64,000 nucleotides of DNA. Origin: Narthecium ossifragum (Eukaryota > Streptophyta > Magnoliopsida > Dioscoreales > Nartheciaceae). Location of the stretch: positions 16,844,094-16,908,093 of the forward strand of contig OY986967.1 of the NCBI GenBank assembly GCA_963920575.1, read 5' to 3'. Every line of letters begins with the position of its first letter. Within the stretch, counting starts at the first letter, position 1. The notes under the pieces are model-generated. The model saw nothing but the letters and a program-made list of their open reading frames with translations, did no database searches and was not told the origin of the DNA. Shown here piece after piece: positions 43,100 through 55,361 of this stretch. The translations under genes and the position numbers were made by a program.

Positions 43100-44200
43100 C
43101 ACCTCTCTTGACTAAAATTAAGTTTTGGCTGAAAGTCGATTTATACATCGACACTGAGAAGTCATTTTGTTGTCCGAGGTGTATGGTCGATGCGGCGGAT
43201 GAAACGAAGGTCGACCGTGAGCATGTAAAGGATGATATTCGGGTCGACCATGGTTCAAAATGTCCATCTTATTGAAGATTTGAATATTACTTTTGGAGGA
43301 AATATTTATTTAAATATTTTAGATCAATGGACGTTATGAAGGTCGACCACGAGTTCAAAACCAAGTGAAGGTCAATCCATACATCGACCCCTGGAAGTAC
43401 CTTTTGTTGTCCGAGGAGTACAGTTGATGTGACGGTGGAAGCGGAGGTCGACAGTGAAGTTTGAAAGCTAACGCAATGGATGATTCAAGCTTTGTTTTGA
43501 GCGTAATGGTTGATATGACGGACGATGCGAAGGTTGACCGTCAGTGTGCGCACACTCAAAAATAGAGCCGTTGAAGAGTTGCAGGGAGCCGTTGGAGACT
43601 TTGCTTGAACTGGTTGAAGGCCAAATATAAGTAGTCTTGGTTTGAAAACTTATTTAAAAAATTGTTATTATTTGTGAGCATTTATGCAAGCTTTAGATCA
43701 AGTTTTACTCATTCCCCTTGAGCTATAACTTTTGTAAATCTTCTTCAAGTGTGAAGAAGTAATTTGTGAAGCATCCAATAGTTGTTTGGAGAAATGGTAA
43801 AGTTACCAAGCACCCGAAAGCTTAGAGGAAAACTTGTAAAGATTTTTAAAAGTAGTGGGAGCTCAAGGAAGACCTTGAGCGAAGTGGATGTAGACGAAGA
43901 GTTGGGTTGAACCACTATAAAGTATGGTGCAATCTTTCTATCTCTTTTCTCATCATCTAAATCGCTTAATTGTACTGTTTTCATCACATTTTCAAGCATA
44001 CAACATTTAGACTCCTCCCTTTTATCTTTCTCTATTTATCGATTTATCAAAACAAAGTCCAATTCACCCTTCCTCTTGGACCTTCAGGAGTTGCCACAGA
44101 ATTGGGTGTAGGCGCGATGTACCGAATCTTGGAGGGTCGTCAGCACTAGTTCTTGAGTCCTGATATTTACACCGACCGACTAGATCAGTGTTTTACACCA
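43100..44200 (+). mobile_element. Probable Copia-type LTR remnant
   Basis: The text GTTGAACCACTATAAAG and the surrounding A/G-rich leader resemble the 3' halves of Copia LTRs. Upstream is a cluster of GGTCGACC-type palindromes (43205-43560) like those in the gypsy LTRs here. I could not fix either end or a primer binding site. 42800-43100 is AT-rich and holds nothing recognised; 44200-44418 likewise. Confidence 0.3.
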
Positions 44201-44418
44201 ACTGACATGGCATCAGTATATTATTGTATTTAAAACCTTTAAATTTTATGAATGCCACCTAAGAGTGGTTCCTTGGTTCAAAACCACCCCCCAACCCCGT
44301 CTCACCTCATCCTCACCCGCCCCTCTTCGTGGCCTCTTCCTTCGTAGTTCCGCTATGTGCTCTCCCTTTTTCTTCCTTCGTCTTCTCCGCTAGGCCGGCC
44401 TAGCTGAGACTACCTTTG

Positions 44419-44487
44419 TCACGCCTCGACCCAGAAAAACCCATCCAGATCGGGGAGTGACAGTTTGGTATCAAAGCAGGTTGTAGG
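44419..44487 (+). mobile_element. Inverted family-D LTR end joined to a primer binding site
   Basis: TGTCACGCCTCGACCC up to about 44454 is a family-D terminus in minus orientation. It is followed by GGGAGTGACA, then TTTGGTATCAAAGC (near 44464-44477, resembling the initiator tRNA-Met complement). A new LTR starts 10 bases later. The internal domain is therefore reduced to about 25 bp. Confidence 0.6.
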
Positions 44488-46916
44488 TGTGAGGACCTAT
44501 CCCCCCATTCCTGGGTCGACCGCCTGGGTCGGGCCCGTGGCTCGTTGTGGACCGCAAGGGCAATTTGGTAAATTGCGCCTTGTCGGTTTGTTTCACACCC
44601 GCGTGTGCACACACAACCTCTTATTGATGATTGTGTTTGACTAGATCCGTTTAGGGGGTTTTTGACTTGTGGATCGATCCAAACTAGTGTTGGATCGATC
44701 CAGCCACGTCTTGGATCGATCAATTTTGGCCTTGGATCGATCCGGGTACTGTAGCTGGGCAGTTGAGCTTGCGAGGACGGCCGTCGTGGCCGTCGCTCTC
44801 CGCTGTCAGAGGAGAGACGACTTCCTCTCCTCTCCTCCCCTTTTTCCCTACCTTCCCCGGCCTTCCCCCTCACTCTTCTTCCTCTTCTCTTCCTCTTCTT
44901 TTTCCCCTCCTCCTTCCTTCCTTCTTCTTCCCGCGGGGCTTTGTTTCCCCTGTTCTGGCAGCCCCTTCTTCTCCTCTTTTCTCCCTCCTCCGGCCACCGT
45001 TTTGGGAGCTTGAAGGCTCGTTGGACCCGTGGCGGCGTGAGGAAGATCTCTAGCGTGGTTTGGAGCGGGGTTGGTGACTGATTAGCGGGGAATCAACCGA
45101 GGAGTGCGTTTCCGGTAGGTGTTCTACATACGAGAGTTGTTTATGGGTTCCTCTTAGTCTAGCCATTAGATCTTGTTGTACTTGTGTTGTTGGATGCATG
45201 TTGCTTAGTATAATCTCTGGTTTAAGTTTGATGAACTTTGGTTAAGATTTTAGTAGGATTTATGCATGTTTTATCTCGGATTTTCCGGTTTCTGCTGTTC
45301 TTGAAGAACAGCCAGTTTGCGACGCGTTTTTCGATTGGTATGTGTATTATCTTGGGTTGTGATGAGAATAAGAGTTGTAGATCTCTAAGTTATCTTTCCA
45401 TTCCAGCTTATTTCATATTTTTCCTATTTTTCTACGAATTGTGGTGATTTTTCTCGTGGCCTGCGACGAGACTGATCTGAAGCAGGTATGAAGCTGGTAT
45501 GAAGCTGTTTGGATCGATTCAAATATTCCGGATCGATCCATATTTTCTGGATCGATCCAAATGTTCCGGATCGATCCCAAAGCTATTTTATGGGGTTTTG
45601 TGGACTATTTTTAGTAGTTTTGATTAGTGTTTTCCCGGTAATTGAACCGTTGGATGTTTCCCGATTTTGGATATGTTGATCCCAGCATGTAGATCTACTA
45701 GAGTCTACGTTGGATCTCGAATCCGACGTCGTTTGGACTCGGATCGACAGGGTCAACTAGCTGCTATGTAGAGAATGTTTTGGTGTTTTAATATAATATT
45801 ATATGTTCGGATTATAATATTATATTTTTACTGTTCTTCGGTTTTTGGGGTTGCTTCCCGTTGCAGGAGTTCACGGTTGACGGTTGTGGTACCGTCGTAA
45901 TGCCGGAACCCGCTGCGGATCGGCTGACAGCGGTTGGTAGTACCGCTGCAGCGATCCTGTTGGACTTGTATGCTGCCTTAACATACTGTTGCATGCCTAT
46001 TTCTCTTGCTTGTGTACGTTCATAGCATGCATTCTTTGTTGTGCATTAGTTGCATAAGGTTAGGGCGTGGGTGATTGTGGATCGACGTCCCGAGGCTGGA
46101 AGGTCGGATTTAGCCCTAAGACCGGGGTTGGGTAGTTAGGACTCAGTTCGAATTGTGATGTCCAGTCAAACTTGATGATAGGCTTAGATGACTGGTACAC
46201 ATGTTGCTTGATGATTATAGAGGTCGTGTCGGCATTGAGTCGGATGCTGAGGTGTAGCCCGTGTTCCACTGTGTTGACCCTTGAGTAGAGAGGTTGACTA
46301 CTTAGCGGTGCTATTTCCCGCGTGCAGTGCCGTTCCCTGCTTGTGGGCTAGCAGTGTTGTTTCCTGCTACTGAGTGTGACCAGACATGTGACCAGCTCGG
46401 CTGGAAGACCATGATCGTGGGCCTCAGGGACACGCGGTGGGGTTATGGGGCCCCTGTGTACACCCAGGTCTTACTTGAGGGCGACATTGTTGTGTTCCCC
46501 CTTCCTTCTGTGTGATGTAGTGTAGAACCCTACTGAGCTTATTGCTCACTCCTACCCGGGCTGCGTTTTGCAAGTGCATGCGCAAGCTCGTCTTTAGTAG
46601 CCCCTACCGGGCAGGTGTTTGGTGGCGCGGCGGCGTCTGGCGGGGTATGAGGATCGGTGATCACTTTCTACACTTTTTGTTATAGTTAGTCTCCTACGGG
46701 AGTATGATGTATAAACTGTTGTAACCCAATTGAGATTTTTGAATATTATATTATATCTTTTGAGGTTTGAAATTATTGTATTATTCAGGGGTGTTTATGA
46801 ACTGTTTAATGAAACCAGTAAGTTAGAGGGAAACCCTCGCCATTATTTCCGCATTTAGTTAGGTTTCGGTTAGCGTCGCCAGGCCCGGTTGGGCTTCCGC
46901 TGGTCGGGGCGCGACA
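44488..46916 (+). mobile_element. Family-D (Tekay-like) LTR
   Basis: 2429 bp, TGTGAGGACC to GGGGCGCGACA. It includes GGGCAATTTGGTAAATT near the start, GGATCGATCC palindromes (44672-44745 and 45505-45580), and TGCTCACTCCTACCCGGGCTGCG before the last 370 bp. The flanks do not form a 5-bp duplication. A tRNA-Met-type site lies to its left and a gag remnant to its right, so it was probably an LTR of a larger element, since rearranged. Confidence 0.82.
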
Positions 46917-47287
46917 GCTGGGCGTTACAGTATGGTATCAAAGCCGATTCCCAGCCGGAAATTGTGCCAACGAGGACGCTGGGCCCCCAAGGTGGGGTGG
47001 ATTGTGAGGCCCGCTGGGTCTACCGTGGGACAAGATGCCTGCGCCTGGAGGGCGGGGCTGAGTTGGGTAGCCGGGTAAGCAATCCCACAACGCCTGGGTA
47101 TGGTTCGGGGTTCGATATAAGTATATAGTAAGTCCTTAATAGACACAACGCGTTTTAAAGTTGTGCTGGCAGTGATCCGCCAGAAAACTCCATGGTTAAG
47201 CGTGCTCGACCTGGAGTAATCACACGATGGGTGACCTACTGGAAAGTTTTCCCAGATTTCGGCGGTGAGCCAAAAGCGGACAATATT
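46917..47287 (+). mobile_element. Cassandra TRIM fragment: LTR tail, binding site, internal domain, LTR
   Basis: GGGCGTTACA (LTR end) is followed by TATGGTATCAAAGCC, the internal domain, a purine tract, and an LTR starting TGTGAGGCCC near 47005. The 5S-like block lies around 47160-47245. The LTR breaks off after GACAATATTG. It is inserted at, or recombined with, the end of the family-D LTR. Confidence 0.85.
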
Positions 47288-47432
47288 GTTGTGATGATTG
47301 GGGTTGGGATAATTCTGGTCTAGAACATCCTTGCATGCTTAACTTTTTATCGAGTGCGATGTGTTTTAATTTATTGTTATGATTTGTTTTGGTCTCTAAC
47401 GGATGAGTATCCGTGTCTCTAGTGTCTGTACA

Positions 47433-47974
47433 GATGGCGAGGAGACGGGTACGCCCCGTAGTAGTACGTCGAGGTACGACACGCGTCGAGCGTGTTGCCC
47501 GACGGGCCAAGGAGGCCGAGGCATGCGCGGTTTCTTGCACCCACCAGCACCAGAGGCAGATTTAGCCGAGCATAGCGGGATGGGGGAGGCTTCCTTTCAC
47601 GCCCCAGAGGCTCCTTCCCCCGCTGTTGGGCGATCGTTAGTGACTGAGGTAACAGACTTCCAGCGGCTGAACCCGCCAAGGTTCAGCGGTAGGAGTGGAG
47701 ACGCGACGGAGGCAGACGAGTGGCTGGAGAGTGCACTCAGATGCTAGACCTTCTCTTCAGCGAGGATGACCCACTCCGGGTCAAAGTCGCGGCGTTCCAG
47801 CTCGACGGCGACGCCCGAGACCGGTGGCGAACTGCCCAGGCCACCAGAGTAGGAGGAGGGTTGCCGTCGTGGCCGGAGTTTTACGCTACCTTCCTTGAGG
47901 TGTACTTTCCCCAGGGGCAAATTCTAAATGTCAAGCAGGAGCAAACTACGTGCTTGGACCTGATCCCAAATTAA
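47433..47974 (+). pseudogene. Chromovirus (Tekay-like) gag remnant
   Basis: ATGGCGAGGAGACGGG at 47433 starts a basic N-terminus. The Retrotrans_gag region continues as FQRLNPPRFSGRSGDATEADEWLE (frame 47403-47747), then in another frame MLDLLFSEDDPLRVKVAAFQLDGDARDRWR and FYATFLEVYFPQ (47720-47974). Frameshifts near 47560 and 47740 and a stop at 47972 disable it. No pol follows; 47975-48350 is AT-rich with no gene. Confidence 0.75.
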
Positions 47975-48371
47975 GGTAGCAAAATCAATACTAGTGGGGA
48001 TACGAATGCTGAAGAATACATAAAACCAGTCGTGTGTAATACCCAAGAAAGCGTAAATGTATTGCAATCCATTCAATTCATTTGTTTTAGATATATCAAA
48101 TACGTGTTTTCATTATAATTTATATTTCATTTACGGTGACGTATGTTCATGGGAATAAGTTGTGGGTGAGAGGATGGACATGCTATGGCAAAATACGGTA
48201 TCAACCTCATACCCGTACAACTACGACTACATGGGGACGATTACCTTTTTGAGTATAATAAACATTTTTCATATACTTCTTACATATATTTACTCATCTA
48301 CTAATCATCTTCGAGGCGTCTCTTGCTGCATACAGGAATGTGAGCGGAGCATGAAAAGATTGGTGGAAGGC

Positions 48372-48640
48372 ACATGAAAAGAGAGTGGACGAGAGAGAGA
48401 GAGAGAGAGCGTAGTAGAGCGAGGGAGAGAGAGAGAGAGCGACGAGACCGGGGGAGAGAGCGAGTGCGGAGGAGAGCGAGGGAGAGAGTGTGCGGAGGAG
48501 AGAGGGAGAGCGACGCAACCGAGGGAGAGAGAGAGTGCGGAGGAGAGCGAGGGGGTGAGAGATTGCGTGGCGGAAAGCCAGGGAGAGAGAGACCGCGGAT
48601 GAGAGCGAGGGAGAGAGATGATTAAAGTCGATCGACACAA
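48372..48640. repeat. GA-rich minisatellite next to GRF copy 1
   Basis: Degenerate units such as gagtgcggaggagagcgaggg. It is a shorter relative of the array at 58243-59200, in the same place relative to the neighbouring GRF gene. Long open frames on both strands are artefacts of composition. Confidence 0.85.
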
Positions 48641-48827
48641 AGTAATCCCGGAGCCAAGTGACCTCTATGTCGAAGCACCCCATCAAGTCACTAATCCCGG
48701 AGCTACGGGAGCACCAGGTGGAAACAACTTATGAAGTCGCTAGGATTAGCATAATCATAATCATTCTTAGAAGTGGCCAAATTACGTGCATAATTCCCTT
48801 CTTGGGGAAAAAACGTACAACATTCAG

Positions 48828-49255
48828 TTATGACCTGCCAAAGCCATTGCGAAAATACAGTATAGACATAAATGCAAATGTCAATATTGCAGCAATCTGG
48901 TATGCCATGCGCTTGAGCTTCAATCGAAGGTTTTCTAGCTCCAGCCGGGCCACTATCATGTCTCTCTCATCCACCAAGCTTGGCCCAACGCTCGGTTCTG
49001 CTGTCGTCAGCTCACGAGCCACCCGATGGCAGATATCTTCTTCATTCCATCTGAAGAAGTTGCAACCACCATGCTCCTGTAGACGCCAACACAAGGGGTA
49101 GCTACGGCATTGTTAAACAGGGCAGCGAGAATGGACAAACATAATCTTACCCATGGTGTTGCACAGCGCAAGAACCTTTTGCCGCGGGTCTCCTCTGTAC
49201 GCCTGGTAAATAATCGGGCCTCCTTATGGCACCAACAGTAGCAAATCGTATCCAA
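48828..49255 (-). pseudogene. GRF-type zinc-finger protein gene, copy 1
   Basis: Exon 1 (49151 to about 49255) encodes CYCWCHKEARLF and GKRFLRCATPW. A 74-bp intron (49077-49150, GTAAG...CTACAG) is followed by exon 2 (48828-49076), GGCNFFRWNEED. The joined product has the zinc ligands and FF.W signature of a GRF zinc finger, then a Leu-rich coiled-coil-like segment (ARLELENLRLKLKRM) and a C-terminal hydrophobic helix (IAAILTFAFMSILYF). This layout is common in plant GRF proteins. No ATG is found in frame: a TGA lies upstream, while an ATG at 49383 is in another frame. The start is therefore damaged or in an unseen exon. A TATA-like TATTTAATA lies near 49410. Confidence 0.65.
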
Positions 49256-49657
49256 CCTCGTCGAGGTTGCGGTTGATCCAGCGCTGCGTTTTGGGCTCGT
49301 GGTCGCTCGTCAACTGCTCGACATGGCGCCGTCCGGTGGCCGTGGTTGGTATAGTAGGAGACTTCGGCCAGCAAGGTCGTCATCTTCTTTGCCCCTTCTC
49401 ATGGGTATTAAATAGGAGTAGGAGGCGGGAGTACTGGTCCAAAACAGCTTCGGTTAGCGGGAGGAGCTTGAAAACCGGTCACGTCACCCCGCGTGACCAG
49501 TTTACCGATTCAGTTCTATAACGCTTGTCCACCATCGGAACTCGCACAACAGGTGTGAAGGGAAAAGTTGTCTACGTGGCAACAGTCCCGAATTGAGAGA
49601 TTCTTGGCGTACTAAACGAGAAGGAATTCCCCTTGCTAAACGCGGGTGGCCGGGTTC

Positions 49658-51097
49658 TGATCGCTCACAAACGTCGTCGTTAAAACGTTGTAAACTCAAT
49701 CAAATATTAAATTTATATCCTTATTCAATCACTAAACTACTAGGTAGAAATAGCGGTGAAGTTGGGAGTCGATCCACGGGGAAAACGTTGGAAACTAAAA
49801 TCAATTATCAAAACCCTAAAACTAAGGAAAAGAATCAAAGATAGAATAGAGTAAACTAATGAATAAAAAAGATAAAAGGTTGATTAATTTGAATCAATGG
49901 ATAAGTGACTTAGGAATTACTCAATCCGCCCTAGTTTCGCCTTCAATCTTCTCTAATTATCCTCTTGTTCTCTTCTGTCAACATTATGGATCATATGGCT
50001 ACAAGCTCACATGAATCCCTAAAATAAGATTTATGTTCCTAACGGCATAGCCTATCTTTCTTGGCATAGGTTGTCTTCGATCCTACGATTACTTTAAGTT
50101 ATACTACTCCTAATGACCTTGGCACAACCTATCCTATCTTAGCATAGCCTATCTCACCAGCAAACCATAAATCACATGAAAACCATCCTATGAATCTCTA
50201 CAATCAATCACAGAAATCATGTAGGACTGAAAATACGTCAAGGAACTCTGTTCCCTCAACTCTATTAATAATAAAAAGCAAATTCATAGGATCATGTCTT
50301 GAGAAGAATACAAGATTCAAACCAAAGAAGATAGAAAACTATGTTAGGGTTTCATGAATAATCCTAAGTACAATAACTAGCAACTCATCTTTTGGATGAA
50401 AGCCATCGGGTTGGAATAGGAAGCTGTCACCATCCACATCCTCTCCTTCTTCTTCTTCCTCCTCCAAAAATTGTCAAAAAGATGAGAAGTTTTGCTGGAA
50501 TAACCCCTTTTTATAATAAAAACTCTTAATCCTAGAATTAAGGTTATGGCTAAGTTGAGTTGGACCTCTAGTGCAACTCGGAATTCCTAGTTTAATTCTG
50601 ACTGCCTCTTCTGGTCGCGACTGGGTTCAACTCGTCTGGAATTTGGAAATGTGCTCAACAGGAAAGAGGTAGATTAGGAAGTATTCTGTCTTCCCCCGAA
50701 GATTTTATAATATTCTGATTTATGAGGAATATTTGGGGAATATTCTCCTGAGCATCGACAGACCAGTTTTCCAGCAGCTATGTATCTTGATATTCTTCAA
50801 AACTGGTATTAATCGGTATAGAATCTCGCCAAGTGTCCAACATGAACATTGTTCATCTCTGAGTCTGCTACAACATCTCAAAGTTTCAGAATATTTGGAC
50901 GTTTGTAAAATATTTTGCGAATATATTACGGACGGTCGACGAAGCAGTTTATTTAGTCATTTTAGCCGAATTTCTTGCACTTCTTCTCAAAGCATGATTA
51001 AACCGGAAATCAACTAACAAGCTATCAAATACAACTACTCTAGGCATAACAAAGCTATGTTAAGGGGTTGGATCATGATCATTTAGTGACTTATCAC
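49658..51097 (-). repeat. 3' LTR of element E
   Basis: Starts TGATAAGTCACTAAATG on the minus strand and ends GTGAGCGATCA. The TATA-like TTATAAAAAGG lies near 50510. It differs from the 5' LTR at scattered sites. Confidence 0.92.
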
Positions 51098-51110
51098 ACC
51101 CCCCAACTTA
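51098..51110 (-). other. Polypurine tract of element E
   Basis: AAGTTGGGGGGTG on the minus strand directly before the 3' LTR. Confidence 0.85.
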
Positions 51111-51188
51111 CACTTTGCTAGTCCTCGAGCAAAGAAAATATAAAAAGAAAACAATAAATCTAACTAGCAACTTTCGTAGGTCTCACGA

Positions 51189-51264
51189 TTGCACTTAGCA
51201 TGTGCAACAAGCCTTTAAACCCCTGGGTTACCCCAGTGGAGGAGTTATAGTCTCCTGAGGGTTT
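51189..51264 (-). ncRNA. Three-way-junction RNA block of element E
   Basis: Same four perfect stems as in element A. Plus-strand coordinates: AAACCC 51217-51222 with GGGTTT 51259-51264; CTGGG 51223-51227 with CCCAG 51232-51236; AGGAG 51240-51244 with CTCCT 51252-51256; TTGCAC 51189-51194 with GTGCAA 51202-51207. The loop of the second stem differs from A while its stem is identical. Confidence 0.65.
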
Positions 51265-51644
51265 TCAGGGATGACACCCACAAACATCTATATATTCCCT
51301 TGAATATATCATTTGAAATCAATCATAATACTCATCAACTCTAATGGATGAAATAGAAATAATATCCATAAATATACCCTTCAACTCATAGTCGCATAAA
51401 AACTTAGTAAATCAAAACATGTCATAACATATTTCCAACACTTCAACATATTTAAGCATGATTAAAAATAACTTTAACACTTCTGTGTGTGAATGGGGTT
51501 CCACATGCTTCAGAGCGTCAATTATATCTAAACATTTCAACTATTCAAGATCACAATCATATTCAAGCACATATTTTCCACTTATCACATAACAATCTCT
51601 GGTTTTTTTTTCATTTTTCTTTTGTTTTCTTTTTTCTGCTGGAA

Positions 51645-51800
51645 TTTCAACTATTTTACGCGAACACCACGCTGGTTAGGCACACTGCCCGGTTACTAAG
51701 TTGAAAATCCATTTTTTTTTTCTTCTTTTTTTTCAGGAAATTCAACCGTTTTACGCGAACACCACGCTGGCTAGGCACACTGCCCGGTTACTAAGTTGAA
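51645..51800 (-). ncRNA. Tandem pair of structured RNA motifs in element E
   Basis: Copy 1 (51645-51706): outer stem TTTCAACT/AGTTGAAA, hairpin GGCA-3-TGCC (51679-51689) and hairpin ACCA-3-TGGT (51666-51676). Copy 2 (51741-51800): outer stem TTCAAC/GTTGAA, or alternatively AACCG/CGGTT, with the same two hairpins except for one outer pair. Conserved sequence TAGTAACCGGGCA and GTTCGCGTAAAA in transcript sense. Confidence 0.6.
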
Positions 51801-52639
51801 AATCCTTTTTTTCCTTTTTTTTTCGCATACTCAGATAATTGCATGTGTTCATGTATTTTCTGTGTCATAACATAAAATTGTAAATCTATCCCAGTATCAT
51901 GCTTAGAATCTAATATCAACCCCTTAACATGTGGAAGTGAACATGTGCATTAGGATATGTCAAGCTATCCTTAGATCATGGTAAAAGTGTTAAAGTATAG
52001 AAATAGTGTCATGCATAGCAAAACTTTACTATTTCTTATATGACATACAAGTCTCAAAATAATTCATAAAATAAATTTATAAAACATGCAGCTTTGTCAA
52101 ATCATATCATAATTTCATTCTTTTGACATAATTCAAGGGATGTATAAATTTGGTTACCAGAAATAAAATATGAGCATGAAAATATTATGAATTCTACCCC
52201 CAACTTGAATGTTATTGTCCCCAATTACACTAAGTCATAAAAATAAATCAAGAAGTAAAGGGTAGAGATAACCATAATGAACGCCTCAGAAATAGATTTC
52301 TCTCTCTTCCAATTTTAGTTTAGGCATCACCATCATTGAATAAATACGTCCTTCCCCACCATAACCTGTCACAGAAATATATACCTTTCCAAAAAGATCA
52401 AATATAACAAATAAAAGTCCAAAAAGGTATTAGAATCATAGAAAATTTTGGCAGAGTCTCCTTTGTATTTTCATGATATATTAATCTGTACAAACATTCA
52501 CCACACAAAAATATAACATGTACAGATAAATAGTAAAGGAGACAATACATCAAAAATAATCTTCTAGACATCACAGATAAGGAAATAAAGGACCAAAATA
52601 TCCAAGCAGGGCAACCATCAGTTATCATCCGCATAAAAC

Positions 52640-53500
52640 ACCATCACACACACGACGGCCGTCCGCGGCGAGATCAGAAATAAAATAGGCGAAAATAAGG
52701 AGAATTTAACATCGGAGGTTGCTCTAGGACGTCTAGCAGATCAAAGAGTGGTCAACATGGTCCTGATTGAAGATCTATACCGTCCGATCGAAAATCGTAT
52801 CACTGTAGCGCCTGGATCGTGTCTAGCAACAATCGGACGGCTGAGAACTCGCCGGCGATGATCGACGGTGAAACGGCGTCGCCGGAGGACGGGAAGGGTA
52901 CAGGAAGAATCGTGGAAGCCCAAGGAGTTCTCTGGTGAGGTCTGATCGAAGAATGGAGGTCCCCAGGTGGTAGAACGGAGGTCGCCGGATCGGAGGAAGT
53001 GACGGCCGGAATTGAATTCTGACGATCGGAGCTCAAAACAAGGATGGTACGATTGAGAAAGAATCGTGGAAGGCCAAGGAAGTGTTATATGTGGTTTGAT
53101 TGAAGAATGGAGCTTCCAGGCGGCGGATAGGAGGTGGTCGGAGAGGTGGATACCGCCGGGGTCGGACACAGCGATCCAGCCAGCAAACAATGGTTTTGAT
53201 GGTGGAGGAAGCTTCGTGGTAGCCGGAGGAAGGTTCTGGAGAGATTAATGGGTGATGGGCGGCACGGGATGAGGAGATTGGAGATGGCCGGCGGAAGCGG
53301 AGGGGCTCACCGGCGTCGGAGGAGAGGGTTCCGAGGGAAGAGGAGGGCGATATCGGAAAGATGGAAGGATGGCGATGGTGTTGGTGCTGGTTTGGAGGGA
53401 TGAGGGCGGCCGGAGTTGGTCGGACGACGAAGAGAGGGCGGCGGCTCGAGGACGAGCCGATGAGCCGGGACGATGAGCCGCAATCGAGGAACATTGTGGG
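52640..53500. other. GC-rich unidentified stretch in element E
   Basis: It lies where element A has its extra ORF. Minus-strand frames (for example 53033-53494) are Ser/Pro/Arg-rich without recognised domains. An imperfect duplication with a 154-bp offset is visible (gaatcgtggaag at 52907 and 53061). It may be a decayed extra ORF or captured host sequence. Confidence 0.45.
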
Positions 53501-53693
53501 AGGAGAGAGAAATTCCGGCGGAAAATAAGGAAAAATAGGAAAAAGGTGGAAAAAAATTCCAGAAAAATATGAAGAAAATCCTAAAAATCAGGGGAAAATC
53601 ATAAAAATTAAATAAAATTCTAAAAAACAAAGGAAAAAAAAAATTCATAAAACTGGGTTGCCTCCCAGGAAGCGCGAAATTTTACGTCTTTCG

Positions 53694-55019
53694 CTAGACG
53701 CTCCCGAAACAAGATTTAGGAGGCCGATGGTTCCATGTGAAGAAATACATAGCCCGGATCATGGTGAAGTTATGCAGACATGATTCATCAAAGAATAAAA
53801 AGAAGTCCTTAGCAAACAACATATGCATAGAACTAGAAATTTTGATACGACCTTTGATGAAAGGACGATAAGAATTGGCATAGTCTTCACTCATAACAAG
53901 GTTCTCCTCCTCACCACGTTCAACTAATGGGGATGATATTAAAGGTAGAATCTCAAATTGAGGCTCTAGACAAGGAATATTGATAACACTCTCATCCTTA
54001 TTATGTTTATCACTAATAGGCCCATCATCATCATTCAACTCATCGTGTAGAAGTTCAACTTGAAGTTCCCAACAGGGGGTCTCACTAATATGCACATCCT
54101 CATTATGATCATTGTAAATAGATATATTATCATCATTCAACTCATCATGAACAACCGGCGATTTAGCATAACAACTCTTATCATCGCTATCATAAAAAAA
54201 ACTTGCTTCATAAGAATAACCGAAATACATATAAGGCCCAGAATATACAACCAGATAGCATTCATCAACATCATCAACTGTATCATCAAAAGTTGGGAAA
54301 ATCATATTTTCAGCAGCTTCCAAAACATTATCAATAACATCATGAACTGGCAAAACATCACAAGCATTATAGCATGCATCAACATCATTAGAAAGATAAG
54401 CATCACAAGCATTGTCATCATTAACAAGAGGAATAGAATTATTCGCATAATCCTCATTCTCATAATACGAATCAACCATGTGGGCTAGTTGTTGTATTTG
54501 TGTCTTTATTTTCTTAATTGATTGATCATTAGAGTTAACATCGTTTCTTATCAATAATTGCTCATTCCTTATCAACGTCATTTCATTCCGAAGCTCAGTT
54601 TTAAGCTCAGCCATGCTAATGGTAATGTTTGCATTCATGTTTGCTAGTGCACTCATAAATTTGTCCAAAGTCGGGTCAGAGGATACTTATGGAGGAGGAT
54701 ATTGTTGTTCAAAACTATATGCAAAATTATGGTCCGATGTTTCTATGTTCCATGGTTGAATGTTAGGAAGTTGATAACCTTCGAATTGCCAATTAGGGTT
54801 TGTATGATTTCTAAAATTCGAATTATAAGGATATGAATGTGAATTATATGTCGGATTTGAGAAACCATATGTGTCATTATTGTAAGCGGATCCATAACCA
54901 AAACGCAAATCATCATTGGACATGGCACCCGGTGGTATATAAAAATTAGCCATACATGCAAGATAACATAAATAAGGACCACACCAAAGATAAGAAATAC
55001 AAACAGTGGGCTGGTCCAA
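53694..55019 (-). pseudogene. Gag-like region of element E
   Basis: 55019-54687 encodes an Asn/Tyr/Pro-rich segment (YPYNSNFRNHTNPNW, then FEQQYPPP and a stop), like the C-terminal linker of Athila Gag. After the stop the frame continues in 54668-53694 with a coiled-coil-like part (ELKTELRNEMTLIRNEQ, then KIKTQIQQLAHMV) and an acidic stretch containing NACDAY-type text, also seen in the element B Gag. The end joins the conserved GGGAGGCAACCC block. The capsid region is absent. Either piece could be translated, but neither is a full Gag. Confidence 0.55.
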
Positions 55020-55338
55020 GAGACGACTGTCGCTGATGCGTACTTTTGTGCGACTTGCAGAAGCGTCTCAAACAGCTAGATAAAATAACTCGGAGTTTAG
55101 AAAAAACTTACCTGACTACACAGTCCCGATCGGTCGCTCCCGTGTCCGACCGATCGCTCTTGGTGATGGGTTGCAGGTCCAAGTCCGAGAAAATCAAATT
55201 TAGTAGCTGTAAAAATCAGAAAAATTGTCAGAAATTCCTAAAAAGTGTAAAATATACAAAGGGAGAAATAATAAAGATAAGAATCTAACTAAGCAAAGAA
55301 AACTAGTTAAGAGAAAATCAATTAGTTAACCGTCGAAA

Positions 55339-55356
55339 TCCCCGGCAACGGCGCCA
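55339..55356 (-). other. Primer binding site of element E (tRNA-Asp)
   Basis: TGGCGCCGTTGCCGGGGA on the minus strand, five bases after the 5' LTR, identical to that of element B. Confidence 0.9.
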
Positions 55357-55361
55357 AAAAT

